Counted from the stretch's first letter, positions 30,304 through 41,267 are shown. The stretch is DNA of 41,267 bases from Pseudomonas sp. (GCA_022448005.1 JAKUTK010000044.1:1-41267); one strand, 5' to 3'. Numbers and translations: made by a program. The notes: a model not told the origin generated them from the letters alone.

Positions 30304-30311
30304 TTGTTGTT
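30304..30311 (-). promoter_or_regulatory. Hfq/Crc-type motif before the dctM cistron
   Basis: AACAACAA on the minus strand lies in the 43-nt gap between the fusion gene and the large-permease gene, about 27 nt before the start codon. It is identical to the motif before dctP. Confidence 0.45.
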
Positions 30312-30319
30312 ATCAGGAA

Positions 30320-31495
30320 TCAATCGGCCGTTACGTTGGCTTCGGCGATGGGTAACGGCGGCTGTCGACGCCACACGTTGACCAGCTGGATCAGCGCCAG
30401 CACCGTAAGCGCGACCATGCTCGCGGCGACCGGAACCATGGCCACGGCCAGCGGATACCCCACCACCGGGCTGTTGATGGTCCAGCCGAACTGCATCTGA
30501 TTCCATCCGCCCATCGCGGCCAACGCACTGGCCACTGCGACCATGATCCAGCTGACCGAGTCCACCAACCGGCGGAGCAGATGGGGAAACCGGTCACGAA
30601 TCATGCTGAAGGCCATCAGCTCGCCTCGGCGCATGCTCGAAGCCACACCGACGAACACCAGCCAGACGAAGGCCAGCCGCGAAAGCTCCTCGGCACCAGT
30701 CCAACCGGTGCCGAATGCGTAGCGCAGCACCACGCTGCTGAACACGACGATGACCATGAACGCCAGCAGCGCCGCCATCAGCCAGTCGGTGATGCGGTCG
30801 AATCCCAGGGCGAGCTTGCCGCTGTAGATCGGAGAGCCGGTCAGTTCGGCGCCTTTGCCGGCCTCGCTGTTAGCGCTATCAAGCGGAGCCGCGGAAAGGC
30901 CCTCACGCTCGCTGATCTCCAGCCCCGGTTCGCGGTGCATCCAATCGACGATTTCCTCGAGCACCTGCTCGCGCGGTTGGCTGGCATCCACCACCAGTAC
31001 GCCGGGTTCGCCTTCCGGGGACTCAAGGGTGGCGAACTGGCTGTCCACCAGCGAGATCGGCATGAAGTGCCCGGCGCGCCCCCCGACTCGCTTGATCGCC
31101 GTGTCGTAGTCGATTGAGAGATGGGCAAAGCGCAAAGCGGGCACTGCATCACGCAGCAAGTCACGGTAACGGCACTTCAGCGCCGAACAGGCGAGTACGA
31201 AGCCCACGTCGTCGTCAATGGCTCGCTGCATTTCGACAACCAGCTTTTGCAGCCACTCGACACGGTCCGCGTCGGACAATGGCGTGCCGGCACGCATGCG
31301 TGCGACGTTTTCTTCGGGATGGAAATGATCCGCTTCGATGTGTCGAAAACCCAGTGCGTCGGCGACGGCATGACTGGTGTCGGTCTTGCCCGAACCGCTG
31401 ACGCCCATGACGACCAGCGCGCGACCGGAAGCAGGGAAATCGCTGTTGGAGTGGGAATCCACAATCGGCTCTCCGGCAGCATCAAGGTGCTGCAT
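30320..31495 (-). CDS. gntK: Fusion of gluconate kinase and TRAP small permease (GntK-DctQ)
   Basis: One frame of 391 residues holds two domains. Residues 25-187 are a GntK-type gluconokinase, with P-loop GVSGSGKT (31-38), EADHFHPEENVARMRAG and ACSALKCRYRDLLR, which makes 6-phosphogluconate from gluconate. A polar linker (about 190-225) leads to a DctQ small permease (226-391) with four membrane segments near 237-256, 272-289, 312-332 and 346-374 and the DctQ pattern VVLRYAF, GAEELSRLAFVWLVFVG. The kinase would be tethered to the cytoplasmic face of the transporter. The operon has no separate kinase or small permease gene, so the fusion supplies both. I chose the ATG at 31495 because a palindrome overlaps the alternative at 31528; its ribosome-binding site is weak. 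Confidence 0.9.
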   Translation of the reverse strand: MQHLDAAGEPIVDSHSNSDFPASGRALVVMGVSGSGKTDTSHAVADALGFRHIEADHFHPEENVARMRAGTPLSDADRVEWLQKLVVEMQRAIDDDVGFVLACSALKCRYRDLLRDAVPALRFAHLSIDYDTAIKRVGGRAGHFMPISLVDSQFATLESPEGEPGVLVVDASQPREQVLEEIVDWMHREPGLEISEREGLSAAPLDSANSEAGKGAELTGSPIYSGKLALGFDRITDWLMAALLAFMVIVVFSSVVLRYAFGTGWTGAEELSRLAFVWLVFVGVASSMRRGELMAFSMIRDRFPHLLRRLVDSVSWIMVAVASALAAMGGWNQMQFGWTINSPVVGYPLAVAMVPVAASMVALTVLALIQLVNVWRRQPPLPIAEANVTAD

Positions 31496-31512
31496 TATGT
31501 TTGTTGGGCCAG

Positions 31513-31528
31513 ATGGTAGCGCTAACAT
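31513..31528. promoter_or_regulatory. LacI/GntR-type operator before the gluconate operon
   Basis: ATGGTAGCGCTAACAT is a 16-bp palindrome with one mismatched pair and a central CG, the usual form of LacI-family operators. It lies 18 nt before the chosen start of the kinase-permease gene and just downstream of TAGTTATGA on the minus strand, a possible -10, so a bound repressor would cover the transcription start. The GntR encoded at the operon end is the likely ligand. Confidence 0.6.
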
Positions 31529-31651
31529 GCGGCCGTCATAACTACCGTTCGTCGGTTTTGATGGCGGATGAACGGTGAGCATGTTGCGAGAGCGGCTTCG
31601 GTTTTGCCCGCAGCCTGACTACAATCGCCGCCGCCTCACAGGAGAACCTCA

Positions 31652-31930
31652 ATGCCCAAAGCCATGGCCCGCCACATCTTGGTCAAGACAGAAGCCGAAG
31701 CCACGCAGTTGAAAAAGCGCATCGCGAACGGCGAAGCTTTCGATGTGTTGGCAAAGAAACATTCGACCTGCCCGTCAGGCAAGAAAGGCGGTGATCTGGG
31801 TGAAGTCCGCCCGGGGCAGATGGTCCGCAGCATTGATCAGGTGATCTTCAAAAAGCCGTTGCGCGAGGTACACGGTCCGATAAAAAGCCAGTTCGGCTAT
31901 CACCTGGTACAGGTGTTCTATCGCGATTGA
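31652..31930 (+). CDS. ppiC: Parvulin-type peptidyl-prolyl cis-trans isomerase
   Basis: The 92-residue single-domain protein matches PpiC in length and pattern: ARHILVKTEAEATQLKKRI, FDVLAKKHSTCPSGKKGGDLGE and HGPIKSQFGYHLVQVFYRD. It isomerises peptide bonds before proline, in the cytoplasm, as no signal peptide is present. AGGAG 9 nt before the ATG supports the start. It ends 6 nt before the end of the convergent zapE-like gene, so the two transcripts probably overlap. Confidence 0.95.
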   Translation: MPKAMARHILVKTEAEATQLKKRIANGEAFDVLAKKHSTCPSGKKGGDLGEVRPGQMVRSIDQVIFKKPLREVHGPIKSQFGYHLVQVFYRD

Positions 31931-31936
31931 TGCGGC

Positions 31937-33061
31937 TCAATCGACTGCAGCGAAGCGCTGCAGCTGCATTTCGCGCAGCCGGCTCAGGGTGCGCCGAAAC
32001 GCAAATGACAGATACCCCTGCGTATACAGCTCATCCAGCGGAACCCTGGCCTCCAGGTACAACGGCACGCGCCGGTCGTAGCATTCGTCCACCAGCGCAA
32101 TGAAGCGCCGGACGCTGTCATCGTGCACGGCAAGCTTCGGTAACTCACGGTCTCCCGCTACCACCCGCACTGCCCCATCTTCGGTGCCCCGCGCAATGCG
32201 GCCCTCGCGCTGCGCGCTGCCAAGCCTCGGCACGTCACTGATCAAGATTGCGGAATAACCATCGCACAGCTCGATGAAATCCAGCGCCGAGAAAGCCTGG
32301 CCGCACAGCTCGGCGAAGCGGCACCAGATAACCCTTTCACTGCGCCTGAGGACCTTCAGCGGGCGCCTTCCGAGCAAGGCAGGCTCGGCAGTGGTCGCGC
32401 CCTGGGCCAAGCCGTCGAACACCGAACGCAGCGCCCCGTCTTGGTGTGGTTCGCTGACCCAGTAGCGTTGTTCGGCTACGCCTGGACGCAGACGATGATC
32501 AGCCCCACCGTCGACATTGACGACTTGCATGTGCCGCTCGATTGCATCGATGGCGGGCAGAAAGCGCTCACGGTTGAATCCGTCAGCATAGAGCTGATCA
32601 GGTAGCTGGTTAGAGGTCGCCACGATCACCACACCCTGCTCGAACATCACCTGGAACAAGCGCCCCAGGATGATCGCATCACCGATGTCGGCCACGAACA
32701 GTTCATCAAAACACAGCACCCGTACCTCTTCGCTCAGCTCTTTTGCCAATGCCTGCAGCGGGTCAGGCGTGCCGTTGAGTTGGAACAGACGGATGTGTAC
32801 CCAGCGCATGAAGTGATGGAAGTGCTGCCGTCTTGCTGGCACCTGCAGGCTGCGATGGAACATGTCCATCAACCAGGTCTTGCCGCGCCCGACTGGGCCC
32901 CATAGGTAAACGCCGCGAAGCGATTCGCCAGTCGCCTCGCCATGCAGCGCCTCATGGCAGCGCTGCAGCCACTCGACCGCGCGCAGCTGGGCCGCGTCAC
33001 TGACGTAACCCTGACGTGCGATAGCCTGCTGATACAGGGCAAGCGGAGCGCTGGATTCCAT
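31937..33061 (-). CDS. zapE: ZapE/AFG1-family ATPase
   Basis: From the ATG at 33061 the protein has 374 residues. It has Walker A GPVGRGKT (55-62), Walker B VLCFDELFVADI (Asp119-Glu120), sensor-type VATSNQLPDQLYADG and the family stretch RFLPAIDAIERHMQVVNVDGG. E. coli ZapE binds FtsZ and affects Z-ring stability; AFG1 proteins are also implicated in membrane protein turnover. The frame opens to 33235, but the extension would cross the phoX promoter and lacks family sequence. Pseudomonads often carry more than one AFG1-like gene, so this may be a paralogue rather than the main zapE. Confidence 0.85.
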   Translation of the reverse strand: MESSAPLALYQQAIARQGYVSDAAQLRAVEWLQRCHEALHGEATGESLRGVYLWGPVGRGKTWLMDMFHRSLQVPARRQHFHHFMRWVHIRLFQLNGTPDPLQALAKELSEEVRVLCFDELFVADIGDAIILGRLFQVMFEQGVVIVATSNQLPDQLYADGFNRERFLPAIDAIERHMQVVNVDGGADHRLRPGVAEQRYWVSEPHQDGALRSVFDGLAQGATTAEPALLGRRPLKVLRRSERVIWCRFAELCGQAFSALDFIELCDGYSAILISDVPRLGSAQREGRIARGTEDGAVRVVAGDRELPKLAVHDDSVRRFIALVDECYDRRVPLYLEARVPLDELYTQGYLSFAFRRTLSRLREMQLQRFAAVD

Positions 33062-33150
33062 AACAAGGCCATTGTGAACAAGGGCGACGATGGTAACGCA
33101 GACAGCCCTGGTGAACAGAACGAGCGAACCGCTCGTCGACCGTGGAGCGG

Positions 33151-33182
33151 GTGTCATTAAGCTGTCGTAAGCCGAACATAAC
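33151..33182 (+). promoter_or_regulatory. Pho box and -10 of phoX
   Basis: GTGTCAT (33151-33157), TAAG, CTGTCGT (33162-33168) matches the PhoB consensus CTGTCAT-N4-CTGTCAT at 12 of 14 positions. CATAAC (33177-33182) follows 8 nt later as a -10. It lies 50 nt before the phoX start. PhoB activation under phosphate limitation is therefore likely. Confidence 0.7.
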
Positions 33183-33217
33183 GTCACAGTCCCGTCGATT
33201 ACCAATGGAGCTGCGTC

Positions 33218-35206
33218 GTGACTGACGATAATCAAAACATACTGTTCGGCAATGGCGATGAGCTGCCTAGCAACCGCTCAGCCAACCCTCATATTCAGGA
33301 TGTCATCGATGCGGGGCGCCGCAAGGTTGTGGCCGGCGGCGCGGCGTTCGGCGCGCTGGCCTTTCTCGGCGGGCTGCCTTCGATGGCCACTGCAGCCGAG
33401 CCGGCTGGGATTGACAGCGGGACGCCCTTTCAACGGCGTAACCGTCTCCCCTTCGGGACGGTAGCAGTGACCCGAGCTGACACCATCACCGTTCCTGCAG
33501 GCTTCTCAGCGAAAGCCTTTATCCCTTGGGGCACTCCGATCTGTGGGAGCTATCCAGCATTCCTGGAAGACGCCAGCAATAGCGCGGAAGACCAGGCTCA
33601 GCAGACCGGCATGCATCACGACGGCATGCATTTCTTCCCGATGGACGCGCGATTCAAGGGCCGTAAAAGCGATCACGGTCTGCTCGTGCTGAACCATGAA
33701 TACATTGATGCTCCACTGCTGCATCCCAACGGCCCAACAGTCGTCGGTGGCAAACGCGTGGATGCCGATGAAGTGCGCAAGGAGATCAATGCGCACGGCG
33801 TTTCCGTTGTCGAAGTCCGCCGTGGTCCTCAGGGCGACTGGTCAGTACTGCCCTCGGCACGCAATCGCCGCATAACCGGTGCCACGCCGATGCGCATCGA
33901 AGGCCCTGCCCGTGGCCATGACCTGATGAAGACCCGCTACAGCCCGAGCGGCACCTCCACCCGCGGAACGCTGAACAACTGCTCGAATGGCTACACCCCC
34001 TGGGGCACCTACCTGACGTGTGAGGAAAACTGGGCGGGCTATTTCGCCACTCGCGACGATGAATTGCCCCGCCATCTGGAGCGCTACGGCCTCCGTTCAA
34101 CCGGGCGCTACGGCTGGGAAACCATTCGCGGCGACGAATTCGAGCGATTTGACGCGACCACAACGGCGGCAGACCCGCGCGCCGACTATCGTAACGAGCC
34201 AAACACCTTCGGCTGGATCGTGGAAATCGATCCCTTTGACCCCGATGCCACGCCGGTCAAGCACACCGCCTTGGGTCGCTTTGGTCATGAAGGCATTGTG
34301 TTCGCGCCAACCAAGGCGGGGTGGCCGCTGGTTTGTTACTCCGGCGACGATTCGCAGAACGAGTACATCTACAAGTACATCAGCCGCGACAAGTACCTCC
34401 CTCAGCGCAGCGACGGCCGGCTGCTGGACGATGGCACCCTGTACGTTGCACGCTTCAACCCGGACGGCAGCGGTGACTGGTTAGCGCTGGATATCGAAGA
34501 CGCTGCCTTCCAGCAGGCCTGTGCTGCGGCAAATGTCAGCTTTGCCGATCAGGGCGAGGTACTGATCAACACGCGTCTGGCAGCGGACATCGTTGGCGCG
34601 ACCAAAATGGACCGCCCTGAGTGGGGCGCCGTTCACCCCGACACGGGCGAAGTGTATTTCACGCTTACCAACAACAGCTCAAGGCAGGAAGCCGACGCAG
34701 CCAACCCCCGCGCGCCGAACCCCACCGGCCACATCATTCGCTGGCGTGAGGAAGGCAAACATCAGGTTGGCACGCGGTTCCAGTGGGACCTCTACCTGCT
34801 CGCCGGGCCGCAAAGTGACAGCCGTGATCCGCGCGGTCGGCCGCTGACTGAGGAAAACATCATGGCGAGCCCGGACGGACTCTGGTTCGACGACGAGGGA
34901 CGGCTCTGGATCCAGACCGACATGAGCGGAAGCCAGCTGAGCAGCGGTCCGTTTGGCAACAACCAGATGCTGGTCTCGGACCCGAAAAGCGGGGAAACCA
35001 AGCGCTTCCTGGTTGGCCCCAAGGGCGCCGAGGTGACGGGCATCACCGCAACCCCGGACTTCCGCACGCTGTTCGTCAATATCCAGCATCCTGGTGAAGG
35101 CTCCACGCCGACCGAGTACACCAGCACCTGGCCTGATGGTCCGGGTCGCAGGCCGCGCTCGGCAACGGTCATCATCACCCGTGATGATGGCGGGCGCATT
35201 CTCTAA
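33218..35206 (+). CDS. phoX: PhoX-family alkaline phosphatase, Tat-exported
   Basis: PhoX enzymes release phosphate from organic phosphoesters in the periplasm using calcium and iron. The 662-residue protein has an N-terminal Tat signal with the twin arginine at 34-35 (GRRKVVAGG followed by a hydrophobic stretch to MATAA), in an unusually late position typical for PhoX. The conserved NCSNGYTPWGTYLTCEENW carries the cysteine that coordinates iron in the family. The long C-terminal region has several DUF839 segments such as GHEGIVFAPT and DGLWFDDEGRLWIQTD. The start is GTG at 33218 with GGAG 7 nt upstream. A Pho box precedes it, and it is divergent from the zapE-like gene. Confidence 0.93.
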   Translation: MTDDNQNILFGNGDELPSNRSANPHIQDVIDAGRRKVVAGGAAFGALAFLGGLPSMATAAEPAGIDSGTPFQRRNRLPFGTVAVTRADTITVPAGFSAKAFIPWGTPICGSYPAFLEDASNSAEDQAQQTGMHHDGMHFFPMDARFKGRKSDHGLLVLNHEYIDAPLLHPNGPTVVGGKRVDADEVRKEINAHGVSVVEVRRGPQGDWSVLPSARNRRITGATPMRIEGPARGHDLMKTRYSPSGTSTRGTLNNCSNGYTPWGTYLTCEENWAGYFATRDDELPRHLERYGLRSTGRYGWETIRGDEFERFDATTTAADPRADYRNEPNTFGWIVEIDPFDPDATPVKHTALGRFGHEGIVFAPTKAGWPLVCYSGDDSQNEYIYKYISRDKYLPQRSDGRLLDDGTLYVARFNPDGSGDWLALDIEDAAFQQACAAANVSFADQGEVLINTRLAADIVGATKMDRPEWGAVHPDTGEVYFTLTNNSSRQEADAANPRAPNPTGHIIRWREEGKHQVGTRFQWDLYLLAGPQSDSRDPRGRPLTEENIMASPDGLWFDDEGRLWIQTDMSGSQLSSGPFGNNQMLVSDPKSGETKRFLVGPKGAEVTGITATPDFRTLFVNIQHPGEGSTPTEYTSTWPDGPGRRPRSATVIITRDDGGRIL

Positions 35207-35214
35207 CCTGAAGC

Positions 35215-35237
35215 GGCGTCCGGCTCGCCCGGACGCC
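35215..35237. terminator. Hairpin between convergent phoX and PerM-like genes
   Basis: GGCGTCCGG (35215-35223) and CCGGACGCC (35229-35237) form a perfect 9-bp stem with a 5-nt loop in the 30-nt gap. No T-run follows in either direction, so termination may be weak or Rho-assisted. Confidence 0.45.
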
Positions 35238-36295
35238 TACTGGGGAGAAGGTTTGGCGTCCGGGGAGATAAACAAGGCCCATGACGACATGAACAAAGCA
35301 GCGATCAGCGGCCCGATGACGAAGCCGTTCAAGCCAAACAGGGCGAGCCCGCCCAGCGTCGAAATCAGCACCAGATAGTCAGGCATTTTGGTGTCCTTAC
35401 CCACCAGAATCGGGCGCAGAAAATTGTCTACCAGGCCAATCACCAGAACGCCGTAAAGCGTCAGGATCACGCTCTGCAAAACCATTCCCTGCAACAGGAA
35501 ATAGATCGCAACAGGTGCCCAGATCAACCCGGCACCAATCGCGGGTAGCAAGGAAAGAAACGCCATCATCACGCCCCAGAGCAACGAGCCTGGGATGCCC
35601 ATGATTGCGAAGATCACTCCACCAAGAAACCCCTGGGTAGCCGCCACCACGATATTGCCTTTGACCGTAGCCCTGACCACACGGGTGAATTTGCTGAACA
35701 GCCGACGCTTCTGGTTATCGCTCAGCGGTAGCGCGCGACGGATCTTCGCAACCAGCTCGCGCCCGTCTCGAATGAAGAAAAACAGCAGGTACGTCATCAC
35801 GAAAAAGCTGACCAGAAACTGGAATGTGCCCTGACCGAAACTGAACGCTTTGGTAGCCAGGAACTGGCTGCCCTGCAAAGCGCCACTGGCAAGCCGCTCA
35901 CGCATCTGGTCGAGATTACCGAGCCCAAAGCGTTGCAACTGTCGTTGCGCCGATTCAGGCAGCATCTCCTTGGCGCCGCCAACGAACTCGCCGACGTCGA
36001 GCTCTCCGCTTTCCATCTGTTGATACAGCGATGAGCCCTCCTGAACCAGCAGACCCGCAATCAGGATCACTGGCAGTACCGCAACGACCAGGCAAACCGT
36101 CAAGGTGATGATCGCCGTCAGGTTTCGCCTGTGCCCCATGCGGCGTTGCAGGCGGCGTTGCAGCGGCGCAAAGATGATCGCGAGAATAACCGCCCAGAAC
36201 ACGGCCCCATAAAAGGGAAGGAGTATCCAGCCGAAGGCGATGCTCACGATGAGCAATAGAGCGAGAAAGACTTTCTGCTCAAGAGTGGTGTTCAC
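35237..36295 (-). CDS. AI-2E/PerM-family membrane protein
   Basis: This 352-residue protein has seven to eight hydrophobic segments and the family's C-terminal pattern LVDNFLRPILVGKDTKMPDYLVLISTLGGLALFGLNGFVIGPL (here in pieces: DNFLRPILVGK and GLNGFVIGP). Family members include the E. coli AI-2 exporter candidate TqsA and Na+/H+ exchangers; the substrate of this one is unknown. The start is GTG at 36295 with AGGATG upstream. It is a single gene convergent with phoX. Confidence 0.88.
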   Translation of the reverse strand: MNTTLEQKVFLALLLIVSIAFGWILLPFYGAVFWAVILAIIFAPLQRRLQRRMGHRRNLTAIITLTVCLVVAVLPVILIAGLLVQEGSSLYQQMESGELDVGEFVGGAKEMLPESAQRQLQRFGLGNLDQMRERLASGALQGSQFLATKAFSFGQGTFQFLVSFFVMTYLLFFFIRDGRELVAKIRRALPLSDNQKRRLFSKFTRVVRATVKGNIVVAATQGFLGGVIFAIMGIPGSLLWGVMMAFLSLLPAIGAGLIWAPVAIYFLLQGMVLQSVILTLYGVLVIGLVDNFLRPILVGKDTKMPDYLVLISTLGGLALFGLNGFVIGPLIAALFMSSWALFISPDAKPSPQ

Positions 36296-36430
36296 GAATA
36301 CATCCTATCGCTGCGGTTGTATCTGTTAGTCAGCGATTGGCGTCAGGAGTGCTGACGGGCGACGAACCAGCGAAAGAGCGAACGCGCCGGCGACGACGCG
36401 TCGTGCCAGCGCGAACCGCATCGACGCCAG

Positions 36431-37747
36431 TTACAGCGTCATCGCGGCAATCCAGCCGAACGCAAGAAGCGGCAGGTTGTAGTGCAAAAAGGTCGGGACC
36501 ACAGTGTCCCAGATATGGTTGTGCTGGCCATCGGCGTTCAACCCGGCTGTCGGCCCAAGGGTCGAGTCCGAAGCGGGCGAGCCCGCATCACCCAACGCAC
36601 CCGCCGTGCCCACCAGGCTAACGATCGCCAGCGGACTGAAGCCAAGCTCCAACCCGAGCGGTACGAAGATGGCAGCGATGATCGGCACTGTGGAAAAGGA
36701 AGAGCCGATGCCGATGGTGACCAGCAACCCCACCAGCAGCATCATCAGCGCGCCGATGGCCTTACTGCTACCAATCCAGGCGGCAGACGCATCGACCAGC
36801 GTTTTCACCTCGCCGGTTTCGCGCATCACTTCGGCAAATCCCGCTGCAGCAATCATGATGAAGCCGATCATGGCCATCATCTTCATGCCTTCGGTGAACA
36901 GATCATCAGCCTCTTTCCAGCGCACCACGCCGGATACGGAGAAAATCACGAAACCGACCAGCGCGCCGATGATCATCGAATCCAACCACAGTTGAACGAC
37001 GAACGCAGCAGCGACGGCCAACGCAGCCACCAACAAGGTCAGCGGGCTGTAGCTGACACTGATGGCTTTCGACTGATCGACTTTCGCCAGGTCGTAGGTA
37101 CGCGGCTTGCGATAGCTGAACATGGCGATCAGCAGGCCGGTCAGCATGCCGACTGCTGGAATCAGCATGGCCTGACTTACATTGATTCCCGCGATGTCGG
37201 CGCCACTCTTGGCCACGTTTGCCAGCAGAATCTCATGCAAAAAAATGCTGCCGAAGCCCACCGGCAGGAACATGTAGGGCGTCACCAGGCCGAACGCGAG
37301 TACGCAGGCAATCAAGCGCCTGTCGATCCGCAGCTTGCTCAGTACGTAGAGCAACGGCGGCACCAGCAAAGGAATGAAGGCGATATGGATCGGCAGGATA
37401 TTCTGCGACGACACGGCGACCGCCAGCAGTAGACCGATCATCAACCACTTCACCGCCCCCGCGGAGTCCGACTCGTGCCGGCCCACCATGGCCAAAGCAC
37501 GATCAGCCAGCGCGTGGGCCAATCCACTCTTGCCGATCGCAACAGCGAATGCTCCCAGCAAGGCGTAGGAAAGCGCTACCGTCGCGCCACCGCCCAGCCC
37601 TTTGTTAAAAGCTGCAAGGCTGCCGTCCAGTCCCAATCCGCCCAGAACGCCGCCGGCAAGCGCGCCGGCAATCAGTGCCACTACCACGTGAACCCTGCAC
37701 AGGCTAAGAATCAGCATGATGCCGACTGCCGCTACCACTGCATTCAT
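36431..37747 (-). CDS. Na+/H+ antiporter-family membrane protein (COG2056 type)
   Basis: This 438-residue protein has about 11-12 membrane segments, including an N-terminal [19 protein letters not shown], the motif [16 protein letters not shown], and a late [21 protein letters not shown] stretch (given in pieces: [21 protein letters not shown]) typical of this ion-transporter-superfamily branch. Annotations for the family range from Na+/H+ antiporter to amino-acid transporter, so the substrate is not certain. The ATG at 37747 is preceded by GGGGAG. The frame opens 54 nt further upstream without family sequence. It is 135 nt upstream of the PerM-like gene on the same strand. Confidence 0.82.
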   Translation of the reverse strand: MNAVVAAVGIMLILSLCRVHVVVALIAGALAGGVLGGLGLDGSLAAFNKGLGGGATVALSYALLGAFAVAIGKSGLAHALADRALAMVGRHESDSAGAVKWLMIGLLLAVAVSSQNILPIHIAFIPLLVPPLLYVLSKLRIDRRLIACVLAFGLVTPYMFLPVGFGSIFLHEILLANVAKSGADIAGINVSQAMLIPAVGMLTGLLIAMFSYRKPRTYDLAKVDQSKAISVSYSPLTLLVAALAVAAAFVVQLWLDSMIIGALVGFVIFSVSGVVRWKEADDLFTEGMKMMAMIGFIMIAAAGFAEVMRETGEVKTLVDASAAWIGSSKAIGALMMLLVGLLVTIGIGSSFSTVPIIAAIFVPLGLELGFSPLAIVSLVGTAGALGDAGSPASDSTLGPTAGLNADGQHNHIWDTVVPTFLHYNLPLLAFGWIAAMTL

Positions 37748-37926
37748 TTCAACTCCCCGAAAGCGGCGAACGCCGATAAAAAGCCGGGCACTGTGCCGCA
37801 AGCCCGAGGGAGTGTCAAAAGCGCTGCATATGCAGTGAGGCGGTTGCGTCTGGTAGCTGCCTGCCCAACGGCGACAGCTGAATGCAAACCGGTAGAATGC
37901 GGCCTTTCGCCTTACCGGATCGACCC

Positions 37927-38283
37927 GTGGAAATATTCAAAGAGTTTACTTTCGAGTCCGCCCATCGCTTGCCCCATGTTCCCGAAGGGCATAAGTGCGG
38001 CCGTTTACACGGGCACTCGTTTCGAGTTGCGATCTACCTTGAAGGCGAGGTGAACGTCAATACCGGCTGGATCCGGGACTTCAGCGAGATCAAGCAGATC
38101 TTCAAGCCTGTCTATGAACGACTCGACCATAACTATCTGAACGATCTGCCCGGCCTTGAGAATCCGACCAGCGAAAACATCGCCGTATGGATCTGGAATG
38201 AGCTGAAGCCGTTGTTGCCGGAGCTGTCGCGGATACGTATCCATGAAACCTGCAGCAGTGGCTGCGAATACCGCGGCCGCTGA
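37927..38283 (+). CDS. queD: 6-carboxytetrahydropterin synthase QueD
   Basis: QueD makes 6-carboxy-5,6,7,8-tetrahydropterin from dihydroneopterin triphosphate, the first dedicated step to queuosine and other 7-deazaguanines. The 118-residue protein has the zinc ligands His13, His28 and His30 and catalytic Cys24 in [21 protein letters not shown], then LDHNYLND and, at the end, [11 protein letters not shown]. The start is GTG at 37927; the family sequence begins directly with [12 protein letters not shown], and the longer open frame is atypical. No other queuosine genes are adjacent. It is convergent with ligA. Confidence 0.95.
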   Translation: MEIFKEFTFESAHRLPHVPEGHKCGRLHGHSFRVAIYLEGEVNVNTGWIRDFSEIKQIFKPVYERLDHNYLNDLPGLENPTSENIAVWIWNELKPLLPELSRIRIHETCSSGCEYRGR

Positions 38284-38366
38284 AGCCCGAGCCAAAGCGG
38301 TAGCCGAGTCCGCTCAGGTAGCCAGCGTGCACCACGCTTGTGAGCTTAGTGAACGCCTCCCCGCTT

Positions 38367-38401
38367 GAAAAACAGGCGACCATCATTGCGATGGCCGCCT
38401 G
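38367..38401 (-). terminator. Intrinsic terminator of ligA
   Basis: On the minus strand CAGGCGGCCATC and GATGGTCGCCTG form a 12-bp stem with one mismatch, followed by TTTTTC. It begins about 38 nt after the ligA stop. Confidence 0.75.
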
Positions 38402-38438
38402 ATCGGTCATTCCTTATGCAGCTGGCCCCCTATCACGG

Positions 38439-41237
<2,799 letters not shown>

Positions 41238-41267
41238 TCAGGCCAGCAGCTCGATCACTCGACGTGC
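41238..41267 (-). CDS. C-terminal end of a minus-strand gene, partial
   Basis: From the right edge a minus-strand frame reads ARRVIELLA then TGA (41238-41240). The frame and the hairpin downstream fit the end of a gene whose body lies outside the window. Nine residues do not allow a family call. Confidence 0.35.
   Translation of the reverse strand, partial: ARRVIELLA

Noticed and set aside
33062..33235. 58-residue N-terminal extension of the ZapE-like protein
   Set aside because: It would run through the Pho box and into the phoX start, and family sequence begins at 33061.

Overview
The window looks like chromosomal DNA from a Pseudomonas-type gammaproteobacterium, most likely the P. stutzeri/Stutzerimonas group. 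This rests on the high-GC coding style, a Pseudomonas-type mannitol operon (mtlZ, mtlR, mtlEFGKDY), a tamA-tamB pair, Pseudomonas-style REP sequences and CA-rich leader motifs like those bound by Hfq/Crc. The species is inferred. I see no rRNA, tRNA, insertion sequence, prophage or CRISPR array.

Layout. 1-1.8 kb (+): the end of a TRAP operon (tail of an upstream gene, small permease, large permease). 1.9-5.3 kb (-): a SAF-domain homoserine-dehydrogenase-like oxidoreductase, thiol peroxidase Tpx and an AGCS Na+/alanine symporter. 5.7-11.1 kb (-): tamA-tamB, for outer-membrane protein and envelope assembly, translationally coupled by a 4-nt overlap. 11.3-14.4 kb: a GNAT acetyltransferase (-), exonuclease III (+) and a PstS-like/OmpA two-domain protein (+).

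14.5-24.2 kb (+): a complete mannitol locus with fructokinase, AraC-type activator, four-gene ABC transporter, mannitol 2-dehydrogenase and xylulokinase. Mannitol and arabitol would be imported by MtlEFGK, oxidised by MtlD to fructose and xylulose, and phosphorylated by MtlZ and MtlY. A REP pair and a strong terminator close the region. 24.4-26.7 kb: an acyl-CoA dehydrogenase (-) divergent from a LysR regulator (+).

26.8-31.5 kb (-): a gluconate-type operon in the order gntK::dctQ fusion, dctM, dctP, gntR. Its first gene joins a gluconate kinase to the small membrane subunit of a TRAP transporter in one reading frame, which is the most unusual feature here. A LacI-type palindrome lies upstream, and CA-rich AAnAAnAA motifs sit before two of its cistrons and before mtlE, suggesting shared catabolite control.

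31.6-41.3 kb: housekeeping and accessory genes: a parvulin (+), a ZapE/AFG1-like ATPase (-) divergent from a Tat-exported PhoX phosphatase (+) with a good Pho box, an AI-2E/PerM membrane protein (-), an Na+/H+ antiporter-family protein (-), QueD (+) and NAD-dependent DNA ligase LigA (-). The last 460 bases hold hairpins and the tail of one more minus-strand gene.

Overall the window combines carbon acquisition (two TRAP systems, one ABC system, one symporter), phosphate-scavenging functions and envelope/DNA maintenance genes. All major reading frames are intact.
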